A DNA stretch of 64,000 nt from Chromobacterium violaceum ATCC 12472 (GTDB lineage: Bacteria > Pseudomonadota > Gammaproteobacteria > Burkholderiales > Chromobacteriaceae), in the NCBI RefSeq assembly GCF_000007705.1, contig NC_005085.1:4597752-4661751 (forward strand). Reading direction: 5' to 3'. The position numbers and the translations under genes were made by a program. This document shows, piece after piece, positions 23,047 to 32,017 of the stretch (the stretch's first letter is position 1; each line of letters starts with the position of its first letter). A model generated the notes under the pieces. It worked only from the letters and a program-made list of their open reading frames with translations, did not search any database and had not been told where the DNA came from.

Positions 23047-24786
23047 ATGACCACCGCCGTCCGCCACTTCATGCCCGCCACCGCCCGGCGGCTGATCCCC
23101 AACCGCTGGGACCTGATCGCGTTTCCGCTGATCCTGGGCTTCTTGCTGATGGCCACCACCGGCATCCGCGAAACCTGGGCGCCGATCACCGCGCTGCAGA
23201 CCGCGCCGATCTCGCTGGAGCCTGGCAACCTGCCCGAATACGCGCTGCGCACCACGCTGCGCATGCTGGCGGCGATGGCCGCCTCGCTGGCCTTCACCCT
23301 GGTCTACGGCACGCTGGCGGCCAAAAGCCGCCGCGCCGGCCTCTTGCTGGTGCCGATACTGGACATCCTGCAGTCGGTGCCGGTGCTGGGCTACATCTCG
23401 TTCACCGTCACCTTCTTCCTGGCCTTGTTCCCCGGCCGGGTGCTGGGCGCCGAGTTCGCCGCCATCTTCGCCATCTTCACCAGCCAGGCGTGGAACATGA
23501 CCTTCAGCTTCTACCAGTCGCTGCGCACCGTGCCGCGCGACCTGCAGGAGGTGTCGGTCAACCTGAGGCTGACCGCCTGGCAGAAGTTCTGGAAGCTGGA
23601 AGTGCCGTACGCGATGCCAGGCATGATCTGGAACATGATGATGAGCATGTCCGGCGGCTGGTTTTTCGTGGTGGCCTCGGAGGCCATCACCGTCGGCGAC
23701 AAGACCGTGATGCTGCCCGGCGTCGGCTCCTACCTGGCGCTGGCGATCCAGCACAAGGACCTGGCCGCCGTCGGCTGGGTGATCCTGACCATGTCGGTGG
23801 TGATCCTGATATACGACCAGTTCCTGTTCCGCCCGCTGGTGGCCTGGGCCGACAAGTTCCGGCTGGAGGACACCGCCAGCCAGAACGCGCCGGAATCCTG
23901 GGTGCTGAACCTGATCCAGCGCACCCGCTTCATCCAGCAGCTGCTCAAGCCCTTCGGCAAGCTGCTGAAGACCGCGGCGCGGCTCAGGCTCAACATCAGC
24001 CTGCCCAAGGGCCTGCACTCCGAAGCCCACACCCCGGTGTCGCGCGGCATCGACGTGCTGTGGTGGGCGCTGGTGGGACTGATCGCCGTCGCCGCCGCCA
24101 GCAAGCTGGTTCACTTCATCGCCACCGAAGTGGGCGCCTGGGAAGTGCTGAAGGTGTTCGGCCTGGGCCTGGTCACGCTGGTGCGTGTCAGCCTGCTGAT
24201 CGCCATCGCCTCGCTGATCTGGGTGCCGCTGGGCGTGCTGATCGGCCTGCGTCCGGCGCTGGCCGAGAAGGTCCAGCCGCTGGCGCAGTTTCTGGCCGCT
24301 TTCCCGGCCAACCTGTTGTTCCCTGTGTTCGTGATCGTCATCGCCCACTACAAGCTGAACCCTGACATCTGGCTGTCGCCGCTGATCGTGCTGGGCACCC
24401 AGTGGTACATCCTGTTCAACGTCATCGCCGGCGCCACCGCCTTCCCCAACGATTTCAAGGAAGCCGCCGCCAACTTCCGCATTCGCGGCTGGCAATGGTG
24501 GCGCAAGGTGATGCTGCCGGGCATCTTCCCCTACTACGTCACCGGCGCGATCACCGCCTCCGGCGGCGCGTGGAACGCCAGCATCGTGTCCGAATTCGTC
24601 TCCTGGGGCGACGACAAGCTGGCCGCCCACGGCCTGGGCGCCTACATCGCCCAGACCACCGCCGCCGGCGACTATCCCAAGATCCTGCTCGGCATCGCCG
24701 TGATGTCGCTGTTCGTCGTCCTGTTCAACCGGCTGCTGTGGCGCCCGATGTACGCCATCGCCGAAAACAAGCTCCGTCTCAACTAA
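23047..24786 (+). CDS. ABC transporter permease, duplicated NitT/TauT type
   Basis: An inner-membrane permease of 579 residues containing two binding-protein-dependent transport modules in one chain. The first is about residues 60-270, with its EAA-like loop around LRTVPRDLQEVSVNLRLTAW. The second is about 375-570, with NDFKEAAANFRIRGWQWWRK. This duplicated form is seen in a branch of the nitrate/sulfonate/taurine family. The ATG at 23047 follows GGAGAG. The ATPase gene begins ten bases after its stop. No substrate-binding protein gene is adjacent, so the substrate (an organic or inorganic anion by family) is unknown. Confidence 0.88.
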   Translation: MTTAVRHFMPATARRLIPNRWDLIAFPLILGFLLMATTGIRETWAPITALQTAPISLEPGNLPEYALRTTLRMLAAMAASLAFTLVYGTLAAKSRRAGLLLVPILDILQSVPVLGYISFTVTFFLALFPGRVLGAEFAAIFAIFTSQAWNMTFSFYQSLRTVPRDLQEVSVNLRLTAWQKFWKLEVPYAMPGMIWNMMMSMSGGWFFVVASEAITVGDKTVMLPGVGSYLALAIQHKDLAAVGWVILTMSVVILIYDQFLFRPLVAWADKFRLEDTASQNAPESWVLNLIQRTRFIQQLLKPFGKLLKTAARLRLNISLPKGLHSEAHTPVSRGIDVLWWALVGLIAVAAASKLVHFIATEVGAWEVLKVFGLGLVTLVRVSLLIAIASLIWVPLGVLIGLRPALAEKVQPLAQFLAAFPANLLFPVFVIVIAHYKLNPDIWLSPLIVLGTQWYILFNVIAGATAFPNDFKEAAANFRIRGWQWWRKVMLPGIFPYYVTGAITASGGAWNASIVSEFVSWGDDKLAAHGLGAYIAQTTAAGDYPKILLGIAVMSLFVVLFNRLLWRPMYAIAENKLRLN

Positions 24787-24796
24787 GGGGATACGC

Positions 24797-26110
24797 ATGA
24801 CTACCGAAAACAAGACCCCGGGACAAGAAATCTTCAAGCTGAAGAACGTCTGCCGCGGCTTCTCCAAGGGCAGCGACGAAATCCAGGTGCTCGACGACGT
24901 CAACCTGACGCTGCGCGAAGGCGAGATCGTCGGCCTCTTGGGCCGCTCCGGCTCAGGCAAGTCCACGCTCTTGCGCATCATCGCCGGCCTGATCCAGCAA
25001 AGCAGCGGCGAGGTCAACTACCAGGGCAAGCCGCTGAAGGGCCCGGCCGAAGGCGTGGCCATGGTGTTCCAGACTTTCGCGCTGTTCCCGTGGCTGACCG
25101 TGCTGCAAAACGTGGAAGCCGGCCTGGAGGCGCTGGGCGTGGAGGCCAAGGAGCGCCGACGCCGCGCGCTGGCCGCCATCGACCTGATCGGCCTGGACGG
25201 CTTCGAAAACGCCTACCCGCGCGAGCTGTCCGGCGGCATGCGCCAGCGCGTCGGCTTCGCCCGCGGCCTGGTGGTCAACCCGACGCTGCTGCTGATGGAC
25301 GAGCCGTTCTCGGCGCTGGACGTGCTGACCGCCGAGACGCTGCGCACCGACATGCTGGACCTGTGGAGCGAGGGCCAGCTGCCGATCAAGTCGGTGCTGA
25401 TCGTCACCCACAACATCGAGGAGGCGGTGTTCATGTGCGACCGCATCCTGGTGCTGTCGTCCAACCCCGGCCGCGTGGTGGCCGAAATCAAGGTGCCGTT
25501 CCCGCACCGCCGCAACCGGCTGGACCCGGCCTTCCGCAAGATGGTGGACGACATCTACGCGCTGATGACCGCGCGCCGCAGCGCCCACACCCTGCACAAG
25601 CTGCCGCTCGAAATCGGCAGCCACCTGACCGAGGTGTCCACCAACCTGATGGCCGGCCTGATCGAGGAAGTGGCGCAGGAGCCTTACTTCGGCAAGGCCG
25701 ACATGCCGGAAATCGCCGAGAAGCTGTTGCTGGAGGTGGACGACCTGTTCCCGGTGGCCGAAGTGCTGGAGCACCTGGGCTTCGTCGAGCTGAAGGACGG
25801 CGACATGCTGCTGACCGCCGCCGGCAAGCTGTTCGCCGACTACGGCACCCAGCAGCGCAAGGTGATGTTCGCCGAGCACCTGCTGCGCCACGTGCCGATG
25901 GCCGCCCACATCCGCAAGGTGCTGCAGGAGCGCCCCGGCCAGCGCGCGCCCCGGCTGCGCTTCGCCCAGGAGCTGGAAGACTCGCTGTCCGACCAGGCCG
26001 CCGAGGAAACGCTGGACACCGTGATCAGCTGGGGCCGCTACGCCGAGATCTTTTCCTACAACGACCACACCGAAACCTTCAGCCTGGAAGACGTCGAGGG
26101 CGGCCAGTAA
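24797..26110 (+). CDS. ABC transporter ATP-binding protein with AAA-associated C-terminal domain
   Basis: The energy-coupling subunit for the upstream permease, 437 residues. The ABC domain has Walker A GRSGSGKST (49-57), Q-loop FQTFALFPW, signature LSGGMRQRV (from 144) and Walker B LLLMDEP (D168, E169). The C-terminal ~160 residues, from about LHKLPLEIGSHLTEV, form the accessory domain found only in NitT/TauT-like ATPases partnered with duplicated permeases; its role is thought to be regulatory. A strong terminator follows, so the transporter is a two-gene operon. Confidence 0.93.
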   Translation: MTTENKTPGQEIFKLKNVCRGFSKGSDEIQVLDDVNLTLREGEIVGLLGRSGSGKSTLLRIIAGLIQQSSGEVNYQGKPLKGPAEGVAMVFQTFALFPWLTVLQNVEAGLEALGVEAKERRRRALAAIDLIGLDGFENAYPRELSGGMRQRVGFARGLVVNPTLLLMDEPFSALDVLTAETLRTDMLDLWSEGQLPIKSVLIVTHNIEEAVFMCDRILVLSSNPGRVVAEIKVPFPHRRNRLDPAFRKMVDDIYALMTARRSAHTLHKLPLEIGSHLTEVSTNLMAGLIEEVAQEPYFGKADMPEIAEKLLLEVDDLFPVAEVLEHLGFVELKDGDMLLTAAGKLFADYGTQQRKVMFAEHLLRHVPMAAHIRKVLQERPGQRAPRLRFAQELEDSLSDQAAEETLDTVISWGRYAEIFSYNDHTETFSLEDVEGGQ

Positions 26111-26129
26111 GCTGCCTCAGGCCACGCAG

Positions 26130-26158
26130 CGGGCGCCGGAACGGCGCCCGTTTTGTTT
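26130..26158 (+). terminator. Terminator after ABC operon
   Basis: An eight-base stem CGGGCGCC / GGCGCCCG (26130-26137, 26143-26150) followed by TTTTGTTT. Confidence 0.9.
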
Positions 26159-26216
26159 CGCCGGCCGGACGCCGGCGCGATGCTACAATACGGCATCGAC
26201 CGCTTACCCTCATCCC

Positions 26217-26645
26217 ATGTCCGGACGCCCGCTCAAAGACATCGCCCGCCAGGACCAGACGCTGGCCCTGCTCACCGCCGCCGCCCGCGAATTGATGGCG
26301 CTCGACCGCGCCTTCAAGAAGCTGATCCCGCCGGCCATGGCCGAAGCCTGCCGCGCGGTGCGCATCCGCGACGACGAGCTGGTGATCCACGCCGACAACG
26401 GCATCGTCGCCGCCCGGCTGCGGATGACCGCGCCCGGCCTGCTGCCGCAGCTGGCGCAGCAGGGCTATCCCGCGTCCAAGGTCAAGGTCAAGGTGGCGCT
26501 GCAGATCGTCCGTCCCAAAAAGCCGAAGTCGCTGGCGATCAGCGAAACCGCGCTGGACGGCATGGAGCAGGCCGCGTCCAGCATAGACAATCCCATGGTG
26601 CGGGCGGCGGTGGCGCGGCTGATCGCCCGCCAGCGGCGCGGCTGA
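26217..26645 (+). CDS. DciA-like protein (DUF721)
   Basis: A 142-residue protein resembling the DUF721/DciA family, which loads the replicative helicase in bacteria lacking DnaC. The recognisable part is the helical start (LLTAAARELMALDRAFKKLIPPAMAEACRAVRI) and the KH-like strand pattern DDELVIHADNGIVAARLRM...PQLAQQG, followed by a basic segment KVKVKVALQIVRPKKPKS. The C-terminus is less conserved. It starts 107 bases after the ABC operon, downstream of a terminator. The family assignment is likely, but the helicase-loading role is inferred only from the family. Confidence 0.7.
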   Translation: MSGRPLKDIARQDQTLALLTAAARELMALDRAFKKLIPPAMAEACRAVRIRDDELVIHADNGIVAARLRMTAPGLLPQLAQQGYPASKVKVKVALQIVRPKKPKSLAISETALDGMEQAASSIDNPMVRAAVARLIARQRRG

Positions 26646-26748
26646 GCCGACGCCGGACATGCCGGATGCCTGAACGCCTTCAGATCGGCATCAAAGCGGA
26701 GTAAAGTGGCGGTTTCCCGTTGAATGCCCGTCCCACAGGATGACCGCC

Positions 26749-28401
26749 ATGTCCGAACACGATACGCCCGAAACCGTTCCCGAAACCGCGCCGCAGGACC
26801 CGTCGCGCCGCCGCCTGTTCGAAGGCCTGGCCGCCATCGGCGCCGCCACCGTGCTGCCCGCCGTCGCCAGCGAAGCCGCCGACGCCGCGCCGGCCGCCCG
26901 CGGCTCGCTGGACGACAAGCTGCGCCATCATGTGAAGAACGTGGTCGTCATCTACCTGGAAAACCGCAGCTTCAACAATCTGTACGGCAACTTCCCCGGC
27001 GTGCGCTACCCGCTGTCCAAGGCCCCGGCCGAAGCCTGTATCCAGCTGGACCGCGACGGCGCCAGGCTGAAGAGCCTGCCCAAGATCTGGGGCGGCATGG
27101 TGCAGCGCGGCCAGACCGTCGGCGGCAAGTACTACCTGATCGAGGAAGACAAGATCCAGAACCTGCCCAACGGCCCGTTCCCGCTGAAGGACACCGACGG
27201 AGAGCCGCTGCCCGAGGGCGTGATCACCCGCGACCTGTGGCATTTGTTCTACCAGAACCAGATGCAGATCAACGGCGGCCGGAACGACCAGTTCGTCGCC
27301 TGGGCCGATTCCGGCGCGCTGGTGATGGGCTATTACAACGAGACCGCGAAGAACCTCAACCAATGGAAGATCGCCCAGCAATACACGCTGTGCGACAACT
27401 TCTTCATGGCGGCCTTCGGCGGCTCCTACCTCAACCACCAGTTCCTGATTTCCGCCCGCACGCCGGAATACTTCAACGCCAAGGACACCGCCGCGGCCAA
27501 GAAGATCGCGGTGCTGGAGGATGGCCCCAAGGGCTACCGGCTGAAGGTGAAGACGCCGACTTCGGCGATGGACGGCCCGCCGCAGTTCGTCAACAACGGC
27601 GCCATCACGCCGGACGGCTACGCGGTCAACACCATGGCCCCGCCGTTCCAGCCCAGCTACGTCAAGCCGGCCGAAGGCGGCGACAAGCGCTACGCCGATC
27701 CCGCCGACGCCAACACCCTGCCGCCGCAGACCTACGACACCATCGGCGACCTGCTGTCGCGCAAGGGCGTCAGCTGGGCGTGGTACGGCGGCAGCTGGCA
27801 GGCGGCGCTGGACGGCAAGGGCGGTCCGGACACGCCCAACTTCCAGTACCACCACCAGCCGTTCAACTACTTCAAGAACTTCGCGCCCGGTACCCAGGCG
27901 CGCGCCGAGCACCTGCGCGACGGCGGCCTGGGCGACAGCCCGATCAGCAACCGCTTCATCGCCGACGCGGTCGCCGGCAAGCTGCCGGCGGTGTCGTTCT
28001 ACAAGCCGCAGGGCAACCTGAACATGCACGCCGGCTACTCCGACGTGGAGAGCGGCGACCGCCACGTCGCCAACGTGCTGCAGCACCTGATGAGCGGCCC
28101 GCAGTGGAAGAACATGGTGGTGGTCATCACCCACGACGAGAATGGCGGCTGGTGGGACCACGTGGCGCCGCCCAAGGGCGACCGCTGGGGTCCGGGCAGC
28201 CGCATCCCCGCCATCGTGGTGTCGCCGTTCGCCAAGAAGGGCCATGTCGACCACACCTTCTACGACACCACCTCCATCATCCGCTTCATCAGCCGCCTGC
28301 ACGGCCTGCCGGAGCTGGAGGGCGTCAAGGTTCGCAACAAGGCCTTCCGCGAACGCGGCGCCCAACCGCCGGGCGACCTGACCGGCGCGCTGCAGTTCTA
28401 G
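26749..28401 (+). CDS. Phosphoesterase, AcpA acid phosphatase / phospholipase C family (Tat substrate)
   Basis: An exported phosphoesterase of 550 residues. The N-terminus carries SRRRLFEGLAAIGAATVLPA, a twin-arginine signal. The catalytic domain begins KNVVVIYLENRSFNNLYG, where the nucleophile region of the family lies. It ends with VVITHDENGGWWDHVAPP and SRIPAIVVSPFAKKGHVDHTFYDTTSIIRF, both hallmark metal-binding segments. Members are acid phosphatases or phosphatidylcholine-hydrolysing phospholipases C; sequence alone does not separate these. An alternative ATG three codons upstream (26740) is possible. A hairpin terminator follows. Confidence 0.9.
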   Translation: MSEHDTPETVPETAPQDPSRRRLFEGLAAIGAATVLPAVASEAADAAPAARGSLDDKLRHHVKNVVVIYLENRSFNNLYGNFPGVRYPLSKAPAEACIQLDRDGARLKSLPKIWGGMVQRGQTVGGKYYLIEEDKIQNLPNGPFPLKDTDGEPLPEGVITRDLWHLFYQNQMQINGGRNDQFVAWADSGALVMGYYNETAKNLNQWKIAQQYTLCDNFFMAAFGGSYLNHQFLISARTPEYFNAKDTAAAKKIAVLEDGPKGYRLKVKTPTSAMDGPPQFVNNGAITPDGYAVNTMAPPFQPSYVKPAEGGDKRYADPADANTLPPQTYDTIGDLLSRKGVSWAWYGGSWQAALDGKGGPDTPNFQYHHQPFNYFKNFAPGTQARAEHLRDGGLGDSPISNRFIADAVAGKLPAVSFYKPQGNLNMHAGYSDVESGDRHVANVLQHLMSGPQWKNMVVVITHDENGGWWDHVAPPKGDRWGPGSRIPAIVVSPFAKKGHVDHTFYDTTSIIRFISRLHGLPELEGVKVRNKAFRERGAQPPGDLTGALQF

Positions 28402-28409
28402 GGCGGAAC

Positions 28410-28440
28410 CGGCCCGCCTCCGCGGGCCGGGCGCTTTTTC
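28410..28440 (+). terminator. Terminator after phosphoesterase gene
   Basis: Stem GGCCCGC / GCGGGCC (28411-28417, 28422-28428) followed shortly by GCGCTTTTTC. Confidence 0.7.
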
Positions 28441-28483
28441 CGCTATCATGCCGCCTACCGCCCCTCAACAAGACAGTGGAACC

Positions 28484-28894
28484 ATGATCCGATCCGCCCT
28501 GCGCCTGTCCGCCCTGCTTCTGCTCGGCCTCCTGTCCTTCCGCGCCTTCGCCTGCGCCGAAGAGGCGATGTACAGCCACCATTACGACCAGTGCATGGAT
28601 CAGGCCGGCGGTGTCACCGCCGGCATGCTCGATTGCCTCTCGGCAGAACACGCGCGCCAGGACAAGCAGCTGAACGACACATACCGCAAGCTGATGGCCG
28701 CGCTGCCCGCCAAACGCCAGCAAAGGCTGCAAGTCGCCCAGCGGCTGTGGCTGAAATACCGCGCCGCCAACTGCAGCGCCTACGTCGACCCCGACGGCGG
28801 CAGCGCCGAATCGCTGGTGGCCGCCGACTGCGAGCTGGCGTCCACCGCCGCCCGCGCCGCCGAGCTGAGCAGGCTGCAGCCAAGCCCGCGCTGA
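28484..28894 (+). CDS. LprI-like secreted protein (DUF1311)
   Basis: A 136-residue exported protein. The signal peptide (MIRSALRLSALLLLGLLSFRAFA) is followed by the DUF1311/LprI-N pattern: CMDQAGGVTAGMLDCLSAEHARQD, LNDTYRKLMAALPAKRQQRLQ, AQRLWLKYRAANCSAY and a final DCELASTAARAAEL. Four conserved Cys suggest two disulfides. The family includes a mycobacterial lysozyme inhibitor, but many members have no known role. The ATG at 28484 gives the best signal peptide. It lies 79 bases before the MscS gene on the same strand. Confidence 0.85.
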   Translation: MIRSALRLSALLLLGLLSFRAFACAEEAMYSHHYDQCMDQAGGVTAGMLDCLSAEHARQDKQLNDTYRKLMAALPAKRQQRLQVAQRLWLKYRAANCSAYVDPDGGSAESLVAADCELASTAARAAELSRLQPSPR

Positions 28895-28973
28895 CGCCCG
28901 GACAAGCGGACTGATGCCGCGCGGCTCGGGCTGTGCGATGATGCCGACATCATCGCCGCCATCCGGAGCCGCC

Positions 28974-30575
28974 ATGTCCCTGATCCGCCGCTGCCTGCTG
29001 CCGCTGTTGCTGTCGATCCCGCTGCTCTCCCACGCCGCCGAGCCACGCGCCTCCCCATCCGCCGCCGACCAGGCCCGCACCCTGACGCTGGACAATCGCC
29101 CCATCTTCCTGTTTCTCGCCGCCCAAGGCAGCCTGACGCCCGAGCAACGGCTGCAGCGCACGCTGGAGCGGCTGAACGCGCTGCAGCCGGAAGACCTGCG
29201 CCAGCCGGTGGAGGCCGCGCCCTACGCAGACGGCCGGCTGCGCGGCCTGGCGCTGAGTGTGCGCGGCAAGCCGCTGTTCACCATCCTGGAGGGCGACCTC
29301 GATCCCGGCGACCAGCTGACGCTGGAACAGGCCGGCGCCCTGGTGCGCGACCGGCTGAACGCCTTGCGGCAGGCGGTGTTGGAGCAACGCTCGCCGCAGC
29401 GCATCGTCCAAGCCTCGCTGCTGGCGCTGCTGGCCACCGCGCTGTTCGCCGCCGCGCTGTACCTGATCGTCCGCGCCCGCGCCGCCTCGCGCCGGCGGCT
29501 GGCCCAGTCGCCGGCGGGACCGTTGCCGCTGCTGGCCGGCCGCCTGCACCTGCGCCGCTTCCTGCTGGCCGCGGAGCGGCAACTGGTGGACATCACCGCC
29601 CTGCTGTGCGCGCTGTTCGCCGGCTACGCCTGGCTGGGCTACACGCTGGCGCAATTCCCCTACACCCGCCCGCTGGGACGCAAGCTGGCCAACGCCTTCT
29701 ATCAGTTGCTGGCCACCATCGCCGACGATTTCCTGTCGGCGCTGCCCGGCCTCGCGATCGTCGCGGTGATCTTCCTGCTGACCCGGCTGATCGGCCGCGG
29801 CCTCGGCCTGCTGTTCGGTACCGTGGAGCGCGGACAGCTGGAGCTGCCGGGCCTGCACGCGGAAACCGTCGGCGCCACGCGCCGGCTGGCGTCGGCGGTG
29901 CTGTGGCTGTTCGCGCTGATCGTCGCCTACCCCTACCTGCCCGGCGCCAACAGCGACGCCTTCAAGGGCGTCAGCGTGTTCTTCGGCCTGATGGTGACGT
30001 TGGGCTCGGCCGGCCTGATGACCCACGCGATGAGCGGCCTGGTGCTGATCTACTCCCGGGCGCTGCGGCCCGGCGACTATGTGAAGATAGGCGAGGCGGA
30101 AGGCACGGTCAGCGAACTGTCGGCGCTGTCCACCAAGCTCCTCACCGGCCAGGGTTTCGAGATCACCATTCCCAACGCGGTGGCGGTGGGCGGACTGGTC
30201 AGCAACTACAGCCGCCACGACGGCGCGGGCGGCGCGATGATCGCCACCCGCGTCACCATAGGCTACGACACGCCGTGGCGGCAGGTGGAAGCGCTGCTGG
30301 AGCTGGCCGCGCGCCGCACGCCCGGCATCGATCCGGCTTTGCCGCCGCAAGTGCGCAAGCTGGCCCTGCAGGACTTCTATATCGAATACGAACTGCAGGC
30401 GAGACTGGCGCGCGGCAGCCAGGCGCCCGTCGCGCGCGACGCGCTGCACGGCGCGATCCTGGACGCCTTCAACGAATTCGGCGTGCAGATCATGTCCCCG
30501 CACTTCGTCGAACAGCCGGCCGGCCCGGTCGTGGTGCCGGCCGAACGCTGGCGCGACCCGCCTGCCCGACAATAA
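28974..30575 (+). CDS. MscS family mechanosensitive ion channel
   Basis: An inner-membrane channel of 533 residues. A cleavable signal (MSLIRRCLLPLLLSIPLLSHA) precedes a ~120-residue periplasmic segment. Then come about five hydrophobic helices, from ASLLALLATALFAAALYLIV to LWLFALIVAYPYL. The MscS core is clear: the pore helix SVFFGLMVTLGSAGLMTHAMSG, then LIYSRALRPGDYVKIGEAEGTV and the beta domain ending with VRKLALQDFYIEYEL. This belongs to the larger MscS subfamily rather than the minimal E. coli MscS. It probably releases solutes on hypo-osmotic shock. Confidence 0.92.
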   Translation: MSLIRRCLLPLLLSIPLLSHAAEPRASPSAADQARTLTLDNRPIFLFLAAQGSLTPEQRLQRTLERLNALQPEDLRQPVEAAPYADGRLRGLALSVRGKPLFTILEGDLDPGDQLTLEQAGALVRDRLNALRQAVLEQRSPQRIVQASLLALLATALFAAALYLIVRARAASRRRLAQSPAGPLPLLAGRLHLRRFLLAAERQLVDITALLCALFAGYAWLGYTLAQFPYTRPLGRKLANAFYQLLATIADDFLSALPGLAIVAVIFLLTRLIGRGLGLLFGTVERGQLELPGLHAETVGATRRLASAVLWLFALIVAYPYLPGANSDAFKGVSVFFGLMVTLGSAGLMTHAMSGLVLIYSRALRPGDYVKIGEAEGTVSELSALSTKLLTGQGFEITIPNAVAVGGLVSNYSRHDGAGGAMIATRVTIGYDTPWRQVEALLELAARRTPGIDPALPPQVRKLALQDFYIEYELQARLARGSQAPVARDALHGAILDAFNEFGVQIMSPHFVEQPAGPVVVPAERWRDPPARQ

Positions 30576-30666
30576 CCAATCTACATGCCGACTGTCTCTG
30601 TTCGCAGTCGCCGCTTTGGTTTAAGCTGCAAACAATCCGAAAACGACAGCACCGGGGCTCTCCGTC

Positions 30667-31926
30667 ATGAACGTCAAAGAATACATGCAGCAGTTGGGCC
30701 AGGCCGCGCGCAAGGCGTCGCGCCTGCTGGCCCGCGCCGACACCAATCAGAAGAACGCCGCGCTTCACGCCATCGCCGACGCCATCGTCCGCGAGCAGGA
30801 GGCGCTGCTGGCCGCCAACCGCCAGGACCTGGACGCCGCGCGCCAGGCCGGCCTGGACGACGCGATGCTGGACCGGCTGACCCTGTCCGCCAAGGGCGTG
30901 CTGGCGATGGCCGACGGCCTGCGCCAGATCGCCGCGCTGCCGGACCCGGTGGGTGAAATCGACGACATGTGCTACCGCCCGTCCGGCATCCAGCTGGGCA
31001 AGATGCGCGTGCCGCTGGGCGTGGTGGGCATCATCTACGAGGCCCGCCCCAACGTCACCGCCGACGCCGCCGGCCTGTGCCTGAAGTCCGGCAACGCCAC
31101 CATCCTGCGCGGCGGCTCCGAAGCCTTCCACAGCAACCAGGCCATCGCCGCCTGCGTGCACGAGGGCCTGGCCGCCGCCGGCCTGCCGGCCGAGGCGGTG
31201 CAGGTGCTGGCCACCACCGACCGCGCCGCGGTGGGCGAGCTGATCGCGATGCCCGAATACGTCGACGTGATCGTGCCGCGCGGCGGCAAGGGCCTGATCG
31301 CGCGCATCAGCGCCGAGGCGCGGGTGCCGGTGATCAAGCATCTGGACGGCAACTGCCACGTCTACATCGACGACACCGCCAACCCGGACAAGGCGTTCAA
31401 CATCGCCCTCAACGCCAAGACCCACCGCTACGGCACCTGCAACACCATGGAAACGCTGCTGGTGCACACGGCCTTCGCCGAATTCATGCTGCCGCGCCTG
31501 GCCGAGGCCTATTGGGAAAAAGGCGTGGAGCTGCGCGGCTGCGAACGCGTCCGCGCCATCCTGGGCGAGCCGGTCAAGGCAGCCACCGACGAGGACTGGG
31601 CCACCGAATACCTGGCGCCGGTGCTGGCGGTGAAGGTGGTGAAGGACATCGACGAGGCGATCGAGCACATCAACCGCTGGGGCAGCCACCACACCGACGC
31701 CATCGTCACCGAGGACTACGGCCGCTCGCGCCGCTTCCTGCGCGAGGTGGACTCCGCCAGCGTGATGGTCAACGCCTCCACCCGCTTCGCCGACGGCTTC
31801 GAATACGGCCTGGGCGCGGAAATCGGCATCTCCACCGACAAGATCCACGCCCGCGGCCCGGTCGGCCTCAACGGCCTGACCAGCCAGAAGTGGATCGTGC
31901 TGGGGGATGGCCAAGTGCGCTCATGA
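30667..31926 (+). CDS. proA: Gamma-glutamyl phosphate reductase
   Basis: It catalyses the NADPH-dependent reduction of gamma-glutamyl phosphate to glutamate semialdehyde in proline synthesis. The 419-residue length is normal. The aldehyde dehydrogenase-fold features are [40 protein letters not shown] and the catalytic Cys at about 258 in [12 protein letters not shown]. proB is not adjacent in the window. It precedes the LysR gene on the same strand, with a 91-base gap. Confidence 0.98.
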
Positions 31927-32017
31927 TCCAATTGGCAAATGACTTTTGCGCAGGAATTCCAATAACATCAAAATGGATTAAACTCACCGATTCTTTCTTG
32001 ATGAGTACCGTTTCTGC

